Assembly (NCBI GenBank): GCA_030594205.1
Contig: JAUVFR010000006.1
Coordinates: 1 to 64,000, forward strand
Source: Methanobacteriota archaeon
Lineage (GTDB): Archaea > Thermoplasmatota > Thermoplasmata > RBG-16-68-12 > JAJISG01
Reading direction: 5' to 3'
Length of the DNA: 64,000 nt
In this document: positions 17,422 to 28,114 of the stretch, piece after piece
Layout: each line of letters opens with the position of its first letter
Position numbering within the stretch: the first letter of the stretch is position 1
Program-made: the position numbers and the translations under genes
The notes under the pieces: generated by a model
Told to the model about the DNA's origin: nothing
What the model saw: the letters and a program-made list of their open reading frames with translations, nothing else
Databases searched by the model: none

Positions 17422-19398
17422 ATGAGTGTTAGGGACAAAGAGGCGACCACTGAAGGCGGCATGCCATCCCTCGAAGGGTGGATTGCCACCCAAGACTTTG
17501 AGACCACGGCGGACATCCGCGTGCCCGAGGGGCTGGTTGAACAGGTCATCGGACAGGAGGAAGGCGTCAGGGTCGCACGCAAGGCGGCGGACCAGAAGCG
17601 TCATGTGATGCTTATCGGCGACCCCGGAACGGGCAAGTCCATGATGGCCCGGGCCATGTCGGAGCTCCTCCCGCGGGAAGAGCTCCAGGATACGATTGTC
17701 TACCACAACCCAGAAGACCCCAACGAGCCCAAGATTCGAATCGTTCCCGCAGGCAAGGGCAAGGAAATCGTTCAGGCTCACAAGGCGGACGCGATGCGGC
17801 GCAAGGAGCAGCGAGCCTCGATGATGACGACCATCATCGTTGTGATTGTCCTCATGTCCGCTATCCTGGCCTTCATTACCACTCCACCTCAGCCCATGAT
17901 CCTCCTCTTCGGCATTCTGATCGCCGTCATCATCTTCTGGGCCACCCGGACCATGGGGAACCGTCAGGATATGTTGGTCGTCCCCAAGCTCCTGGCCGGT
18001 CACGATCCGGACGACATGCCCGCTTTCATCGACGCCACGGGCTCCCACGCGGGGGCCCTCCTGGGAGATGTCCGCCACGACCCCTTCCAGTCTGGCGGCC
18101 TCGAGACCCCTGCGCATGAACGGGTCGAGGCCGGCTCCATCCACAAGGCTCACAAGGGCATCCTTTTCATCGACGAAATCAACACGCTCCGATTGGAGAG
18201 TCAGCAGAGTCTGTTGACCGCCCTGCAGGAGAAGCAGTTCAGCATCGTCGGCCAGAGCGAGCGAAGTGCCGGGGCGATGGTCAAGACAGAGCCGGTCCCG
18301 TGCGACTTCATTCTCGTGGCTGCCGGAAACTTGGATGCCCTCGGTAACATGCATCCCGCTCTTCGGTCCCGCATCCGCGGGTACGGTTATGAGGTGTACG
18401 TCAAGAGCGTCATGCCCGACACCTTGGACAGCCGAGAGAAGATGGTTCGGTTCGTCGCCCAGGAAGTCGTCAAGGACGGGAAGATCCCCCACTTCGACAG
18501 GGAAGGGGTCCGGGAGGTCATCCATGAAGCGCAGCGGCGGGCCGGCCGCCGGGGTCAGCTGACCCTGCGACTCCGCGAGCTGGGCGGCCTCATCCGGGTG
18601 GCCGGGGACATCGCCCGCGAAGAAGGCGACGCCGTCACTGGGGCGGACCACGTCATCGCCGCGAAAGGGATGGCGCGCAGCCTGGAGCAGCAGGTGGCCG
18701 ACCGGTACATCGAGCACCGCAAGGAGTACAAGACCTTCGTAACCGAGGGGTCGATGGTGGGCGTCGTGAACGGCATGGCTGTCCTGAACGCCGACCCCAG
18801 CATGTCTGAGTTCTCCGGGATCGTCATGCCGATTGTCGCCGAAGTGACGCCGGCCCAGAGCCGGAATGATGGGAAGATCATCGCCACGGGCCGCCTCGGT
18901 GAGATCGCCCGCGAGGCAGTCCAGAATGTCTCCGCTCTCATCAAGAAGTATACGGGCGAGGACATCAGCAACCACGACATCCACGTCCAGTTCGTGGGGA
19001 CCTACGAAGGGGTGGAGGGGGACAGTGCCTCCATTTCCGTGGCCACGGCAGTCATTTCCGCTCTCGAAGAGGTGGAAGTAGACCAGCGGTGTGCCATGAC
19101 AGGTTCCCTGAGCATCCGAGGCCAGGTCCTGCCCGTCGGCGGCATCACCGCAAAGATCGAGGCGGCGGCCGAGATGGGCTTCAAGAAGGTCATTATTCCC
19201 AAAGCCAACGTCAACGACGTTCTCATCGAGAGCCGATACCGAGGTGAGATTGAAATCATCTCGGTAGAGACGCTCAAGGAAGTCCTGGACCACGCCCTGG
19301 TCGGCCCGAAGAAGAACGGCCTCGTGAGCAAGCTGGCCGACATGGTCTCGACTCGACGCGAGCCCGTCGTCCCCCCGGACCGGGCCGTCCCCCAGTAG
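17422..19398 (+). CDS. lonB: Archaeal Lon protease (LonB), membrane-anchored
   Basis: Walker [11 protein letters not shown] pair about 130-180 aa, Walker B ILFIDEI, C-terminal Lon protease domain ([18 protein letters not shown]...[37 protein letters not shown]). Confidence 0.97.
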   Translation: MSVRDKEATTEGGMPSLEGWIATQDFETTADIRVPEGLVEQVIGQEEGVRVARKAADQKRHVMLIGDPGTGKSMMARAMSELLPREELQDTIVYHNPEDPNEPKIRIVPAGKGKEIVQAHKADAMRRKEQRASMMTTIIVVIVLMSAILAFITTPPQPMILLFGILIAVIIFWATRTMGNRQDMLVVPKLLAGHDPDDMPAFIDATGSHAGALLGDVRHDPFQSGGLETPAHERVEAGSIHKAHKGILFIDEINTLRLESQQSLLTALQEKQFSIVGQSERSAGAMVKTEPVPCDFILVAAGNLDALGNMHPALRSRIRGYGYEVYVKSVMPDTLDSREKMVRFVAQEVVKDGKIPHFDREGVREVIHEAQRRAGRRGQLTLRLRELGGLIRVAGDIAREEGDAVTGADHVIAAKGMARSLEQQVADRYIEHRKEYKTFVTEGSMVGVVNGMAVLNADPSMSEFSGIVMPIVAEVTPAQSRNDGKIIATGRLGEIAREAVQNVSALIKKYTGEDISNHDIHVQFVGTYEGVEGDSASISVATAVISALEEVEVDQRCAMTGSLSIRGQVLPVGGITAKIEAAAEMGFKKVIIPKANVNDVLIESRYRGEIEIISVETLKEVLDHALVGPKKNGLVSKLADMVSTRREPVVPPDRAVPQ

Positions 19399-19408
19399 GG
19401 GCCCTACG

Positions 19409-19930
19409 TTGGCGGGAGGCACTCCCTCTCGTGTTCTGTTCGTGGGCCGCTTCCAGCCGTTCCACCTGGGCCACCTGCACATGGTGAAGTCGCTGGTGCG
19501 CGAGTTTGACGAAGTGGTTCTGATCCTCGGGAGCAGCCAGGCCTCTCACACGTCCAAGAATCCGTTCAGCCTGGAGGAACGCACGAGGATGATTCGAGAG
19601 AGTCTCCAGGCCGAGGCGGTGGAGGCGGTCCGGATTGTCCCCATGCGTGACGTAGGGGATCACGCCGCCTGGCTAAGCGAACTTCGCATCCTCGCTCCGG
19701 CCTTTGGGGCCGTGGCGACGCACGACGGCGTGACGAGACACATCTTCAAGGAGGCCGGGTACAGGGTCCTGAACCGGCCTCTCCTCGACCGGGAAGTCCT
19801 CTCAGGCACGGAGGTCCGGAAACGCATCCGTGCAGGACAGGATTGGGAGCAACTAGTCCCCGGCGCGGTTCGTTCGATCATCCGCGAGCTTGATGCGGTC
19901 GAGCGAATCCGGGCCCTGGATGATCAATAG
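19409..19930 (+). CDS. nadM: Nicotinamide-nucleotide adenylyltransferase
   Basis: RVLFVGRFQPFHLGHLHMVKSL nucleotidyltransferase motif. Confidence 0.93.
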   Translation: MAGGTPSRVLFVGRFQPFHLGHLHMVKSLVREFDEVVLILGSSQASHTSKNPFSLEERTRMIRESLQAEAVEAVRIVPMRDVGDHAAWLSELRILAPAFGAVATHDGVTRHIFKEAGYRVLNRPLLDREVLSGTEVRKRIRAGQDWEQLVPGAVRSIIRELDAVERIRALDDQ

Positions 19931-20391
19931 AGAACCAACAGCGTCAGGATTGTTCCGACCGAGAACCCGGAGACCGTGAGGTTGAGGGCAGGAGCCCAGC
20001 GGCGGCTCATGCCGGCCACGCGACCCCACTTCTGCCCTCGGCGTGGCCAGGTATGGATTCCCGGTTCCGCTAGGCTGTCCAGCAAGAGATGCGAGGCCAG
20101 CCCTGTCAGACAGGCGCCCGCGAGAGTTGAAAGAGAGTCAAGCGACAAGAGTCCCGCAAAGCCGGCGAGGCTCAACGCGGCGAGGACGAGCAGGGCCCAG
20201 ACCAGGCCGTAGGCCAGGGAATGGCCGTACGGCGTCCTGGGACCCGATCTGCGATCCAACTCCAGATCCGGCAGGAGGGCCGTCAGGGCGGCATAGAACC
20301 CGTACGCCGTCAACGGCACGCCCTGGGAAAGGGATGTGAAGACGGAGGATAGGGCAAGCGCGAACAACGCATGGGCCAAGAGATTCGCCAT
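19924..20391 (-). CDS. Membrane-bound metal-dependent hydrolase-like protein (YdjM/DUF457-like)
   Basis: MANLLAHALFALAL...ALLPDLEL...GHSLAYG...HLLLDSLAEPGIHTWPRRG pattern. Confidence 0.75.
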   Translation of the reverse strand: MANLLAHALFALALSSVFTSLSQGVPLTAYGFYAALTALLPDLELDRRSGPRTPYGHSLAYGLVWALLVLAALSLAGFAGLLSLDSLSTLAGACLTGLASHLLLDSLAEPGIHTWPRRGQKWGRVAGMSRRWAPALNLTVSGFSVGTILTLLVLY

Positions 20392-20543
20392 GTGCCAGGC
20401 GGGGGGTTGGGGACCTTCACGGTCGCGCCTACCTGCAGACTGCACGACACGACCGAGGCCTTGCAGAGCGACCTGGCTCGGACCCCTTCGCCTGCACCGA
20501 GGAGAAAGAAGGCTTATTGGCCGAGCCCCATTGCATTTCCGGA

Positions 20544-21281
20544 ATGTGCACCCTAATCCTCCTTCGCGACCAGGTTCCCGGATACCCCCTCTTCCTCCTG
20601 ATGAACCGGGACGAGCTATACGGCCGTCCTTCCGAAGAGCCCACCCTGACCCGCGAGGCGACCTCCATCCTGGCGCCCCGCGACGTGCAGGCGGGAGGGA
20701 CCTGGATCGGCGTGAACGAAGTGGGCGTCGTCGCGGCGATCTCTAACCGAGAAGAGGGGACCTACGACTCGGCCCGTCGGTCCCGAGGCCTCCTCTGCCT
20801 CGAGGCGCTGCGGCACACGTCGGCGTTGGAGGTGAAAGACTTCGTGGAGGAGGAGGTGGCCGAGGAGAGGTACAATCCCTTCAATCTGCTCTACGGCGAC
20901 CGGGGTCACGCCTTCGTTACCCACTACGCGGAGAACCCGCGGACCGTCGATCTTGGGTCGGGGCTCCACGTTCTCGCGAACATGGACGTGGACGATGGAG
21001 GACAGCCCCGTATCCACCTCGTCCAGGAGGCCTTGCGGGACCGGCGACTTGGCGACCTCGCCGCGGCCATCGAAGCCGTGCAGACGGTCGCCGGGGACCA
21101 CACCCTCTATCAGGGGGAGTCCGTCTGCCGGCATGGGGACCGGGCCGGGAGCGTGTCGAGTTCTCTCATCGCGATCTCGGAGAACTTTCCTCGAGACAGC
21201 CTCTTCCTGTACAGCGCCGGTCGGCCTCACGACGCCCGGTACGAGGATTACTCGGCCCTTCTCGAGGGATTCATGCACTGA
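20544..21281 (+). CDS. NRDE (TANGO2-like) family protein
   Basis: MCTLILL...FLLMNRDELYGRPSEEP...GGTWIGVNEVGVVAAISNR. Confidence 0.9.
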   Translation: MCTLILLRDQVPGYPLFLLMNRDELYGRPSEEPTLTREATSILAPRDVQAGGTWIGVNEVGVVAAISNREEGTYDSARRSRGLLCLEALRHTSALEVKDFVEEEVAEERYNPFNLLYGDRGHAFVTHYAENPRTVDLGSGLHVLANMDVDDGGQPRIHLVQEALRDRRLGDLAAAIEAVQTVAGDHTLYQGESVCRHGDRAGSVSSSLIAISENFPRDSLFLYSAGRPHDARYEDYSALLEGFMH

Positions 21282-22452
21282 CCCGAGCCCGGGACCCGGG
21301 CCGGAGAAGAAAGGCCGCCGCCCCGCTGGCCGCCATGAATACTGCCAGCAGCGGGAAAATCAGCGCGAGGTCGGCCACGCTCCCAATGTAGCCCCCCAAG
21401 GCCGCGCCTGCCGCGCCGATCCCGAACACGGCGAGAAAAACGAGGCCGTAGGCAAGGCCTCGCAGGTTCGGAGGCGCCCGACGGGAGACGAGGAGGTTTT
21501 GGAGGGGCTCGAGGGCGAAGAGAAGGAAGCCGAAGGCGAAGGCGATGACGACCACGGCGCCCGCGCTGGGAATCGCCAGGAGGATCAGGAGGCCGGCCAC
21601 CAGGACCGAGGCCATCGCCAGCGTCGTTTCGACCCGCGGCCGGTCGGCGAGATACCCCCCTGCCACCTGCCCGGCTGCGCCGAGGGCGAGAATGACGGGG
21701 AAGAGGTACAGGCCCGCCGTCAGGGGGCGTGCCCCGACGCCAAGAGAGGGCAAGCCGAGGCTGTCCAGGTAGGCGGGGAGGAAGGTGAGGGCGCCCCAAT
21801 ACGCCACGCCGGCGAAAACGTAGACCAAAAGCACGAGGAAGAATCCCCTCGTCAGGAAGACCCCCTTCATCTGCGCCAGGTTCGCGGGCTCACGGCGTGC
21901 CTCCTCAGAGGGGGCACCAAAGACCATTCCGACGAGGACGACGAGGGCGGGGATGGCGAAGAGGGCGAGAATGGTCCGCCACTCCAAGGAGAGCAGCAAG
22001 AGGGCGGCGATGAGGGGTCCCAACGCGACGCCGAGGCTCCCGCCCATGCCGTGGTACCCGAATCCGCGTCCCTGTTGGCGAACCTCGCGAGTGATCAAGG
22101 CGGTCCCGGCGGGATGATACGGACTCAGGAAGAGACCGAGGAAGGCGAGGGCGAGGGCGAGTTGGACGAGGGTCTGCGAGAGGGCAACAAAGAAGAGGGC
22201 AGCCACGGCCCCCAGGAGATACAGGTTGATGAGGGCCTTGGAACCAATCCGGTCGGCCAAGTACCCAAAGGGGACACTTCCGGCCCCATAGAGCGCGTAG
22301 GCGGCGGCGGCGATGAGGCCCAGTACGTACAGATCCGCGTCAAACTCCTCGATCCAGATCGTCAGGAAGAGAGGGATAATGAGGATGTAAGCGTGGTTCA
22401 AGGCGTGGGCCGCAGTCACGTAGCCGACCAACATCCGCTCCCGGCGGTCCAC
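21271..22452 (-). CDS. MFS transporter
   Basis: About 12 TM segments, MFS-like loop (GSVPFGYLADRIGSKALI). Confidence 0.88.
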   Translation of the reverse strand: MDRRERMLVGYVTAAHALNHAYILIIPLFLTIWIEEFDADLYVLGLIAAAAYALYGAGSVPFGYLADRIGSKALINLYLLGAVAALFFVALSQTLVQLALALAFLGLFLSPYHPAGTALITREVRQQGRGFGYHGMGGSLGVALGPLIAALLLLSLEWRTILALFAIPALVVLVGMVFGAPSEEARREPANLAQMKGVFLTRGFFLVLLVYVFAGVAYWGALTFLPAYLDSLGLPSLGVGARPLTAGLYLFPVILALGAAGQVAGGYLADRPRVETTLAMASVLVAGLLILLAIPSAGAVVVIAFAFGFLLFALEPLQNLLVSRRAPPNLRGLAYGLVFLAVFGIGAAGAALGGYIGSVADLALIFPLLAVFMAASGAAAFLLRPGSRARVSA

Positions 22453-22542
22453 GCCGTTGGAAGTTCCCGTCCCCTTAAGGGCTTGCAGGCAGCAATGCCT
22501 CCCAGCGGGGCGCTCGCATCGAGGGGCGACCAGGGTCGCCCC

Positions 22543-24192
22543 CTAGGCGAGGAGGAGGATCAGGGGCACGATGAGACTCCCCATCAGGTGCACCCGACGC
22601 ACACCCACGAGAGGAGGGAGGAGGCCGATGAGGGTGGCGAAGAGGGCGATGGCGAGTCCCATAACACCCGCGAAGAGGAAGGTGATACCCAAGAGAAAGG
22701 ACAGGACACCGACCATGACCTTCCGGTAAGGGAAAGCCCCGGCAAGGCGCGCGAAGAGGGCCCCAAACCCCCGGGTAAGGAAGAACGAGGTCATCGATGC
22801 CACGGCGGAGGCCAAGAGGAACCAGGCCAGTGCCTGGGGGAAGTTGAGGAGAGGATCCCACGCAGCCACCAGGTCTCCCGAGAGGGTCTGGAGGGCTGCG
22901 GCCCCCCCGCTGCGAGGGCGGAGGATGACAAAGAGAGCCACGATTGTGAAGAGCGCCGTGGCCGTGTTCACGCAGGACAGCGAGAGGATGAACGCCTCGT
23001 CGTTGGTCCGCTTTCCCCCTCCCTCCCCTGAGAGAAGCTGGGAGAAAATCGTAGCCGTGGCGGCGGTCACGCCCGGAATCCATGCAACGAAGGCGCCGAC
23101 CAGGGTCCCCCCAACCGTGGCGCGAACCCGTTCTCGCCAGGCCAGCGTCGTACCCCCGGGGCGGATCTCTTGACGCGGAATGTGGGGCGTATGGGCTAGG
23201 CTGATGAGCAGGATTGGGAGGGCAAAGAGGCCCGTGAAGAGGGGAAGGAACCCCAAGCTGCGGAGATCGGCCTGGAACGCGGGAATCGGGAACCAGTTCC
23301 CGGCCAGGAGAGGCGAAAGGAGGACCAGTCCGCCAAGGTAGCCCGAGAGGAGGAACACCAGCGTCGCCCATCCCTTTTGGACGAGAGGTGCGAAGGCAGA
23401 GAGGCGGGGAGAGGGCGCGACGAAGAGGGCGACATCTCCGGCCAATGAAGCCGGAACCTGGCCTGCCAGCCGGACCTGGACGCTTCCGTAGCGGTCCGTG
23501 ACGATCAGCCGATTTCCGACAAGGCCCGCGACCTCTCCTCGAAGGAGAAAGGCCTCGTCAGCGTCGGACGCCTTCGATGACGGGAGCCGGAGGATCTCTG
23601 GAGGAGCCTCTTCCGGACCTAGGATCCCCTCCGGCACGGTGCACACCAGCTCCTCTCGCGCTCGCCGTGGTTTCCCCGCCTCCGAAACAATGAGGATGCC
23701 AGCGACTAGAATCAGGCCAAAGGGGACGACGGGGCGAAGATCGCCATAGCCGTCCACCGGCGTCCCCATGACCAGGCGGAAGGGGAGAATCAGGGCCAAC
23801 CCCAGGAAGGCGGCCACGAGGCTCCCCCAGGCGGAGAGGTGGATGGCCTCAAGGCCCCGGCCCTTCAGGAGCATCCGATGTCCCGGCAGGACGGAGAGCG
23901 CGGTCTCCGCCTCGGGGGCTCCCAGGAAGATGGCGGGAACGTAATCGAGGAAAGTGTGGGCGACCACGTTTCCCACGACGAGGGCGCCGGCGAGAAGCAC
24001 GAGGTCCTGCGGAGCCGGTGAGGCCCACGAGAAGAGTGACCCGGCCAGGAGGAGAAGAGGAGTCTGGAACGCTAGGACGAGGGCGGCCACCGTGTTGACA
24101 TGGAGGCCCGGGGTGAGCCCGGTTGCCACACCGGCGGCCGTCCCCAACAGGGCGAAAGAGACCACTCCGAGAGCCAAGACGAGGGGGTCCAC
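22543..24192 (-). CDS. TctA/DUF112-like transporter permease
   Basis: GVATGLTPGLHVNTVAAL and VPAIFLGAPEAETALSVLPGHRMLLKGRG motifs; start uncertain (GTG 24192 or GTG 24252). Confidence 0.75.
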   Translation of the reverse strand: MDPLVLALGVVSFALLGTAAGVATGLTPGLHVNTVAALVLAFQTPLLLLAGSLFSWASPAPQDLVLLAGALVVGNVVAHTFLDYVPAIFLGAPEAETALSVLPGHRMLLKGRGLEAIHLSAWGSLVAAFLGLALILPFRLVMGTPVDGYGDLRPVVPFGLILVAGILIVSEAGKPRRAREELVCTVPEGILGPEEAPPEILRLPSSKASDADEAFLLRGEVAGLVGNRLIVTDRYGSVQVRLAGQVPASLAGDVALFVAPSPRLSAFAPLVQKGWATLVFLLSGYLGGLVLLSPLLAGNWFPIPAFQADLRSLGFLPLFTGLFALPILLISLAHTPHIPRQEIRPGGTTLAWRERVRATVGGTLVGAFVAWIPGVTAATATIFSQLLSGEGGGKRTNDEAFILSLSCVNTATALFTIVALFVILRPRSGGAAALQTLSGDLVAAWDPLLNFPQALAWFLLASAVASMTSFFLTRGFGALFARLAGAFPYRKVMVGVLSFLLGITFLFAGVMGLAIALFATLIGLLPPLVGVRRVHLMGSLIVPLILLLA

Positions 24193-24252
24193 GGTTCGGG
24201 ACGAAGGGGGGGAACAAAACGCCTGGAGCCTACATGCAGGCTGCCTGGTCAC

Positions 24253-25839
24253 TCAATCCGGGGAACCCCAGCCGCCCCCACCCGGGGTCTCCACGACGAT
24301 GACGTCGTCCTTTCGGATGCCCATCGTGGTCTTGGAGGGCAGAGGGAGAAGGGTCCCGCCCCGGAGGAGGGAATTTCGACCTGGGGTCCCATCCGAACCC
24401 CCTCGAATCCCCCTCGGAGGAAACCGTCGGCGGTCGGAGATGAGAGAGACCGTTCCGCGCTCTCCCAGGAAGCGGACGGAACGAACGATGCCCATCCCCC
24501 CGCGAAATCGGCCGTCCCCCCCAGATCCGGGACGCAGGCGATACGCTTCCACCCGAAGGGGGTACGAGGTTTCGAGGGCCTCCACCGGCGTGTTCAGGGT
24601 GTTCGTCATGTGCGTCTGTACCCCGCTCATGCCATCCCGGAAGGGGAGTGCCCCCTCGCCGCCCCCAATCGTCTCGTAGTATGCGAACTCCCCGTCCCCC
24701 CTCCGTCCGCCAAGAAGCAGGTTGTTCATAGTTCCCTGCGACTGGGCAGGCACGACCTCGGGGAAGGCCTCCGCAAACGCCTTCAGCAGAACATCCACGA
24801 TCCGCTGGGAGGTCTCCACGTTCCCTGCGGCCACCGCCGCGGGCTTCCGGGGGTTCAACAGCGAATCTTCGGGTGCCACGATCCGGAGGGGCCGATAGCA
24901 CCCCTGGTTCGGGGGTGCGGTCGGGTCTGTGAGGGTCCGCAGGACATAGTACGCGCTGGCCAAGGTGACCGCATACGGCGCATTCACGTTCCCCGCCGAC
25001 ATTTCGGCCGTTCCCGTGAAGTCGACGGTCACGGCATCCCCCACCAGCTTGACTCGGACCCGCAGGGGAAGGGGTTCATCCATGACCCCGTCATCGTCGA
25101 GCTGGTCCTCCGCATCGTAGGTCCCGTCAGGCGCGGTCCTCAGGGCCCTGCGGACCCGGCGTTCGCTGTAGGCCAGGATCTCGTCGGCGAACTCCTCGAA
25201 GGCCGGTCGGCCGTACTTCGTTAGGTACGCACGGAAGCGGCGATCGCCCGTGTTGTTGGCGGCCACCTGAGCGCGCAAATCCCCCATCCGCTCTCGGGGA
25301 TCTCGCATTCCCTTGCGAACGCGCTCCTGCACGAGGGGATCCATGCGTCCTCGAAGAAGGAACTTCTGAGGCGAGAGAACGACGCCCTCTTCGAAGAGCG
25401 TGCGGCTGCCCGTCGGCATGGAACCGGGCGCGATCCCCCCAACGTCGGCGTGATGGGCCTTGTTGGCGGTGTACCCGACCAGATCGTCCTTCCAGAAGAC
25501 GGGTTTGATCAGGGTGATGTCGTTCAGGTGCGAACCCCCCCTGTAGGGGTCGTTCAGGATGACCTGATCCCCCTCTTCTAGAGGCTCCCGAAGGAAGTCC
25601 CGGATGGCCCGGATGGCGAGGGGCATGGAACCGAGATGGACGGGGATGTGCTCTGCCTGGGCCACCATCCGGCCGTGGGCGTCGAAGATGGCGCAACTCG
25701 CGTCCATCCGTTCCTTGATGTTGGGGGAGTAGGAGGTCCTCCGGAGGACCTGTCCCATCTCCTCAGGAACAAAGGTGAATGCATTTTTCATGACCTCGAG
25801 GGAAACCGGGTCCATCAGCTCACCCGGATGCGGAGGCAT
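24253..25839 (-). CDS. Hydantoinase B/oxoprolinase family protein
   Basis: MDPVSLEVMKNAFTFVPEEMGQVLRRTSYSPNIKERMDASCAIFD; HyuB family pattern. Confidence 0.94.
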   Translation of the reverse strand: MPPHPGELMDPVSLEVMKNAFTFVPEEMGQVLRRTSYSPNIKERMDASCAIFDAHGRMVAQAEHIPVHLGSMPLAIRAIRDFLREPLEEGDQVILNDPYRGGSHLNDITLIKPVFWKDDLVGYTANKAHHADVGGIAPGSMPTGSRTLFEEGVVLSPQKFLLRGRMDPLVQERVRKGMRDPRERMGDLRAQVAANNTGDRRFRAYLTKYGRPAFEEFADEILAYSERRVRRALRTAPDGTYDAEDQLDDDGVMDEPLPLRVRVKLVGDAVTVDFTGTAEMSAGNVNAPYAVTLASAYYVLRTLTDPTAPPNQGCYRPLRIVAPEDSLLNPRKPAAVAAGNVETSQRIVDVLLKAFAEAFPEVVPAQSQGTMNNLLLGGRRGDGEFAYYETIGGGEGALPFRDGMSGVQTHMTNTLNTPVEALETSYPLRVEAYRLRPGSGGDGRFRGGMGIVRSVRFLGERGTVSLISDRRRFPPRGIRGGSDGTPGRNSLLRGGTLLPLPSKTTMGIRKDDVIVVETPGGGGWGSPD

Positions 25840-27743
25840 CCCTGCTCGTCTACCGAAACGGAGGTCCCGGGATCGACGACGGTCGTGGCCGTCTCTTCCT
25901 CCACGATCAATGGCCCTTTCCGTTTCGTGCCCGGGGGGGGGCGTCCGGTGAGAACGGGCGTCGGCGTCCGACTCCCGGCGAAGAGGACCTCCCGACTCCC
26001 TTCGGATCCCCCCTTGCCGCCCGGTAGCTTCGGACTGGGCCGATCCCGCCGGACCACGGCGGCAAGGCGGACATTCACGACCTCGAGGGACTCGTCCCTG
26101 CTCGCATAGCCAAATCGCGCCTCGTGGCTCCGATGAAACCGGGCCCTCAGGTTCTCCCCGTGGGGCACGTTGATCTCGTAACTCTGGCCCAAATAGCGAA
26201 GGTCCAGAGACCGGAGCATGAGCGCCGTTTCGGGAATTCCGGAGGCAGACAGCTCCTCCTCGGCCTTTCGCTTTAGCTCCGCGAAGGCCGCCTCCACCGC
26301 CTCCTCGGACCCCTCCAGCGGCCGAAGGACCGATCGCCCGTAGTCGAGGCGGAAGTCCGAGAGGAGGATGCCATAGGCGGAGAAGGCGCCCGGGAGAGGA
26401 GGAACGACGACCTCGGGAATCTCCATCTCCCGCGCCACCTCGACCGCATGCATCGGTCCCGCCCCGCCGTAGGCGATCAGGACGAAGTCCCGAGGATCGA
26501 ACCCTCGCCGTGCGAGGGCCACCGCGGCCGCTCGGACCATGGTGGAGACGACGACCCTCTGGACACCGGCTAATCCCTCCTCGAACCCCAAGTCCAAGGA
26601 CTCGAAGAGCCGGCCCAAGCCCCGTCTTGCCCGCGCGGTGTCGAGAGCCATCTGGCCCCCAATCAGCGTCGGACCCAAGAAGCCGGCGAGGAGGTCCGCA
26701 TCCGTCAGGGTCGGGATCGTTCCCCCTCGATTGTAGCAGAGGGGGCCGGGCTCCGCTCCGGCGCTCTGAGGCCCAACGCGCAAGGCACCGCCCTCGTCCT
26801 TCCAGGCCTCCGATCCCCCGCCCGCACCGATGGTCGTGATGTCAAGGACCGGTAAGGCGAGGGGGTACCCACCGATCGTAGCCTCGGTTGTCCAGGTGGG
26901 TTCTCCTTCTTGGATGGGTGAAATGTCCGTGCTGGTCCCGCCCATATCGAGGGTGAGCACGTTGGGGAGGCCGAGGGAGTCAGCCAGATACTTCGCTCCG
27001 GCGACCCCGCCGGCAGGCCCCGAAAGGAGGGCCTCCACGGGCCGTGTCAGGAGGCTCTCGGCCAATCGGAGCCCCCCATTGGAGCGCATGACCCAGAGGG
27101 GGCGAGAGAGGCGTGTCGTAAGGTCGTCAAGGTAGGACCGGACGATCGGGCCAATCAACGCGTCGAGGGCGGTCGTCGAGGTCCTCTCGAACTCCCGAAA
27201 CTCCGGAAGCACATCCGAGGAGAGGGAGACGGAGAAGTGGGACGCGAGGACGCGCCGGACCAAGGATTCGTGCTCTGGGTTGAGGAAGGAGAACAGCAGG
27301 CTAACGGCCACGGACTCGATGCCCCTTGCCTGCAACTGCGGCACCAGCGCCTCCACATCGTTCTCCGTCAGCGTTTTGAGAACGGTGCCCGCCGCGTCCA
27401 CCCGCTCCGGCAGTCCGAAAGTCGCGGCACGGGGCACAAGGGGTACCGGTCTGATGGCGCGGAAGTCGTAGAGACGGGGCCGGTTCTGCCGCCCGATGAT
27501 CAGGAGGTCCTCAAATCCCTCCGTGGTCACGAGGGCCGTCGGACTCCCCTTCCCCTCGAGGACAGCATTGGTGGCGATGGTCGTCCCGTGCCCCAGGACA
27601 CCCACATCGAGGGGACGGAGGCCCTCCAGAAGCACGTCCTGCGGTCGATCTGGAGACGACGGGAGTTTGAAGGCCTCTAGCTTCCCCGCCTTCATGACGA
27701 CGAAGTCAGTGAAGGTACCCCCTACGTCGACGGCGGCGTCCAC
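25815..27743 (-). CDS. Hydantoinase A/oxoprolinase family protein
   Basis: AVDVGGTFTDFVV, GHGTTIATNAVLE, TLDMGGTSTDIS motifs of HyuA. Confidence 0.95.
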   Translation of the reverse strand: MDAAVDVGGTFTDFVVMKAGKLEAFKLPSSPDRPQDVLLEGLRPLDVGVLGHGTTIATNAVLEGKGSPTALVTTEGFEDLLIIGRQNRPRLYDFRAIRPVPLVPRAATFGLPERVDAAGTVLKTLTENDVEALVPQLQARGIESVAVSLLFSFLNPEHESLVRRVLASHFSVSLSSDVLPEFREFERTSTTALDALIGPIVRSYLDDLTTRLSRPLWVMRSNGGLRLAESLLTRPVEALLSGPAGGVAGAKYLADSLGLPNVLTLDMGGTSTDISPIQEGEPTWTTEATIGGYPLALPVLDITTIGAGGGSEAWKDEGGALRVGPQSAGAEPGPLCYNRGGTIPTLTDADLLAGFLGPTLIGGQMALDTARARRGLGRLFESLDLGFEEGLAGVQRVVVSTMVRAAAVALARRGFDPRDFVLIAYGGAGPMHAVEVAREMEIPEVVVPPLPGAFSAYGILLSDFRLDYGRSVLRPLEGSEEAVEAAFAELKRKAEEELSASGIPETALMLRSLDLRYLGQSYEINVPHGENLRARFHRSHEARFGYASRDESLEVVNVRLAAVVRRDRPSPKLPGGKGGSEGSREVLFAGSRTPTPVLTGRPPPGTKRKGPLIVEEETATTVVDPGTSVSVDEQGCLRIRVS

Positions 27744-27803
27744 CCTCGATGGAAGGTCGCCGCGCTAAAAACCCCTAGGGAAACGGACGCCGAGCGGAGA
27801 TCA

Positions 27804-28114
27804 GGCCACCTCCAGCCGCTGCGCGCGGTGGAGGGGAGGGGGGCGTCCCAGACGAACGTAGGCCTCCCGGACCTCGCCTGGGATGTCGATTTGGCAATCA
27901 AGGAGACCTCTTGCTGGATGAGCTCTCCCGGGAAGAGGGGAGTCAGCGCCTCGGGACCGATGGGCTCCTTCGTCGCTGGGTCCACGGGAGGGGGCAAAGG
28001 CTCGGGAAGGTCAGCGACGATGTTGTACCAACGACGCGGGACGTCGTCGACCGTGAGCAGGACCTTACAATGGCCGTTCTCCAGGACCGCCATATGTAGC
28101 AAGATACGATACAC
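27804..28114 (-). pseudogene. trpB2: Truncated, frameshifted N-terminal remnant of TrpB2 (tryptophan synthase beta-like)
   Basis: VLLTVDDVPRRWYNIVADLPEPLPPPVDPATKEPIGPEALTPLFPGELIQQEVS, then after a 1-nt shift near 27890 IDIPGEVREAYVRLGRPPPLHRAQRLEVA*; the remaining ~300 codons are missing. Confidence 0.8.

Noticed and set aside
17278-19482. 734-aa minus-strand ORF antisense to lonB
   Set aside because: Shadow ORF from high GC and codon bias; the plus-strand frame is clearly LonB.
20953-23031. 692-aa plus-strand ORF across NRDE/MFS/permease genes
   Set aside because: Highly charged low-complexity translation spanning three opposing or out-of-frame genes; spurious.
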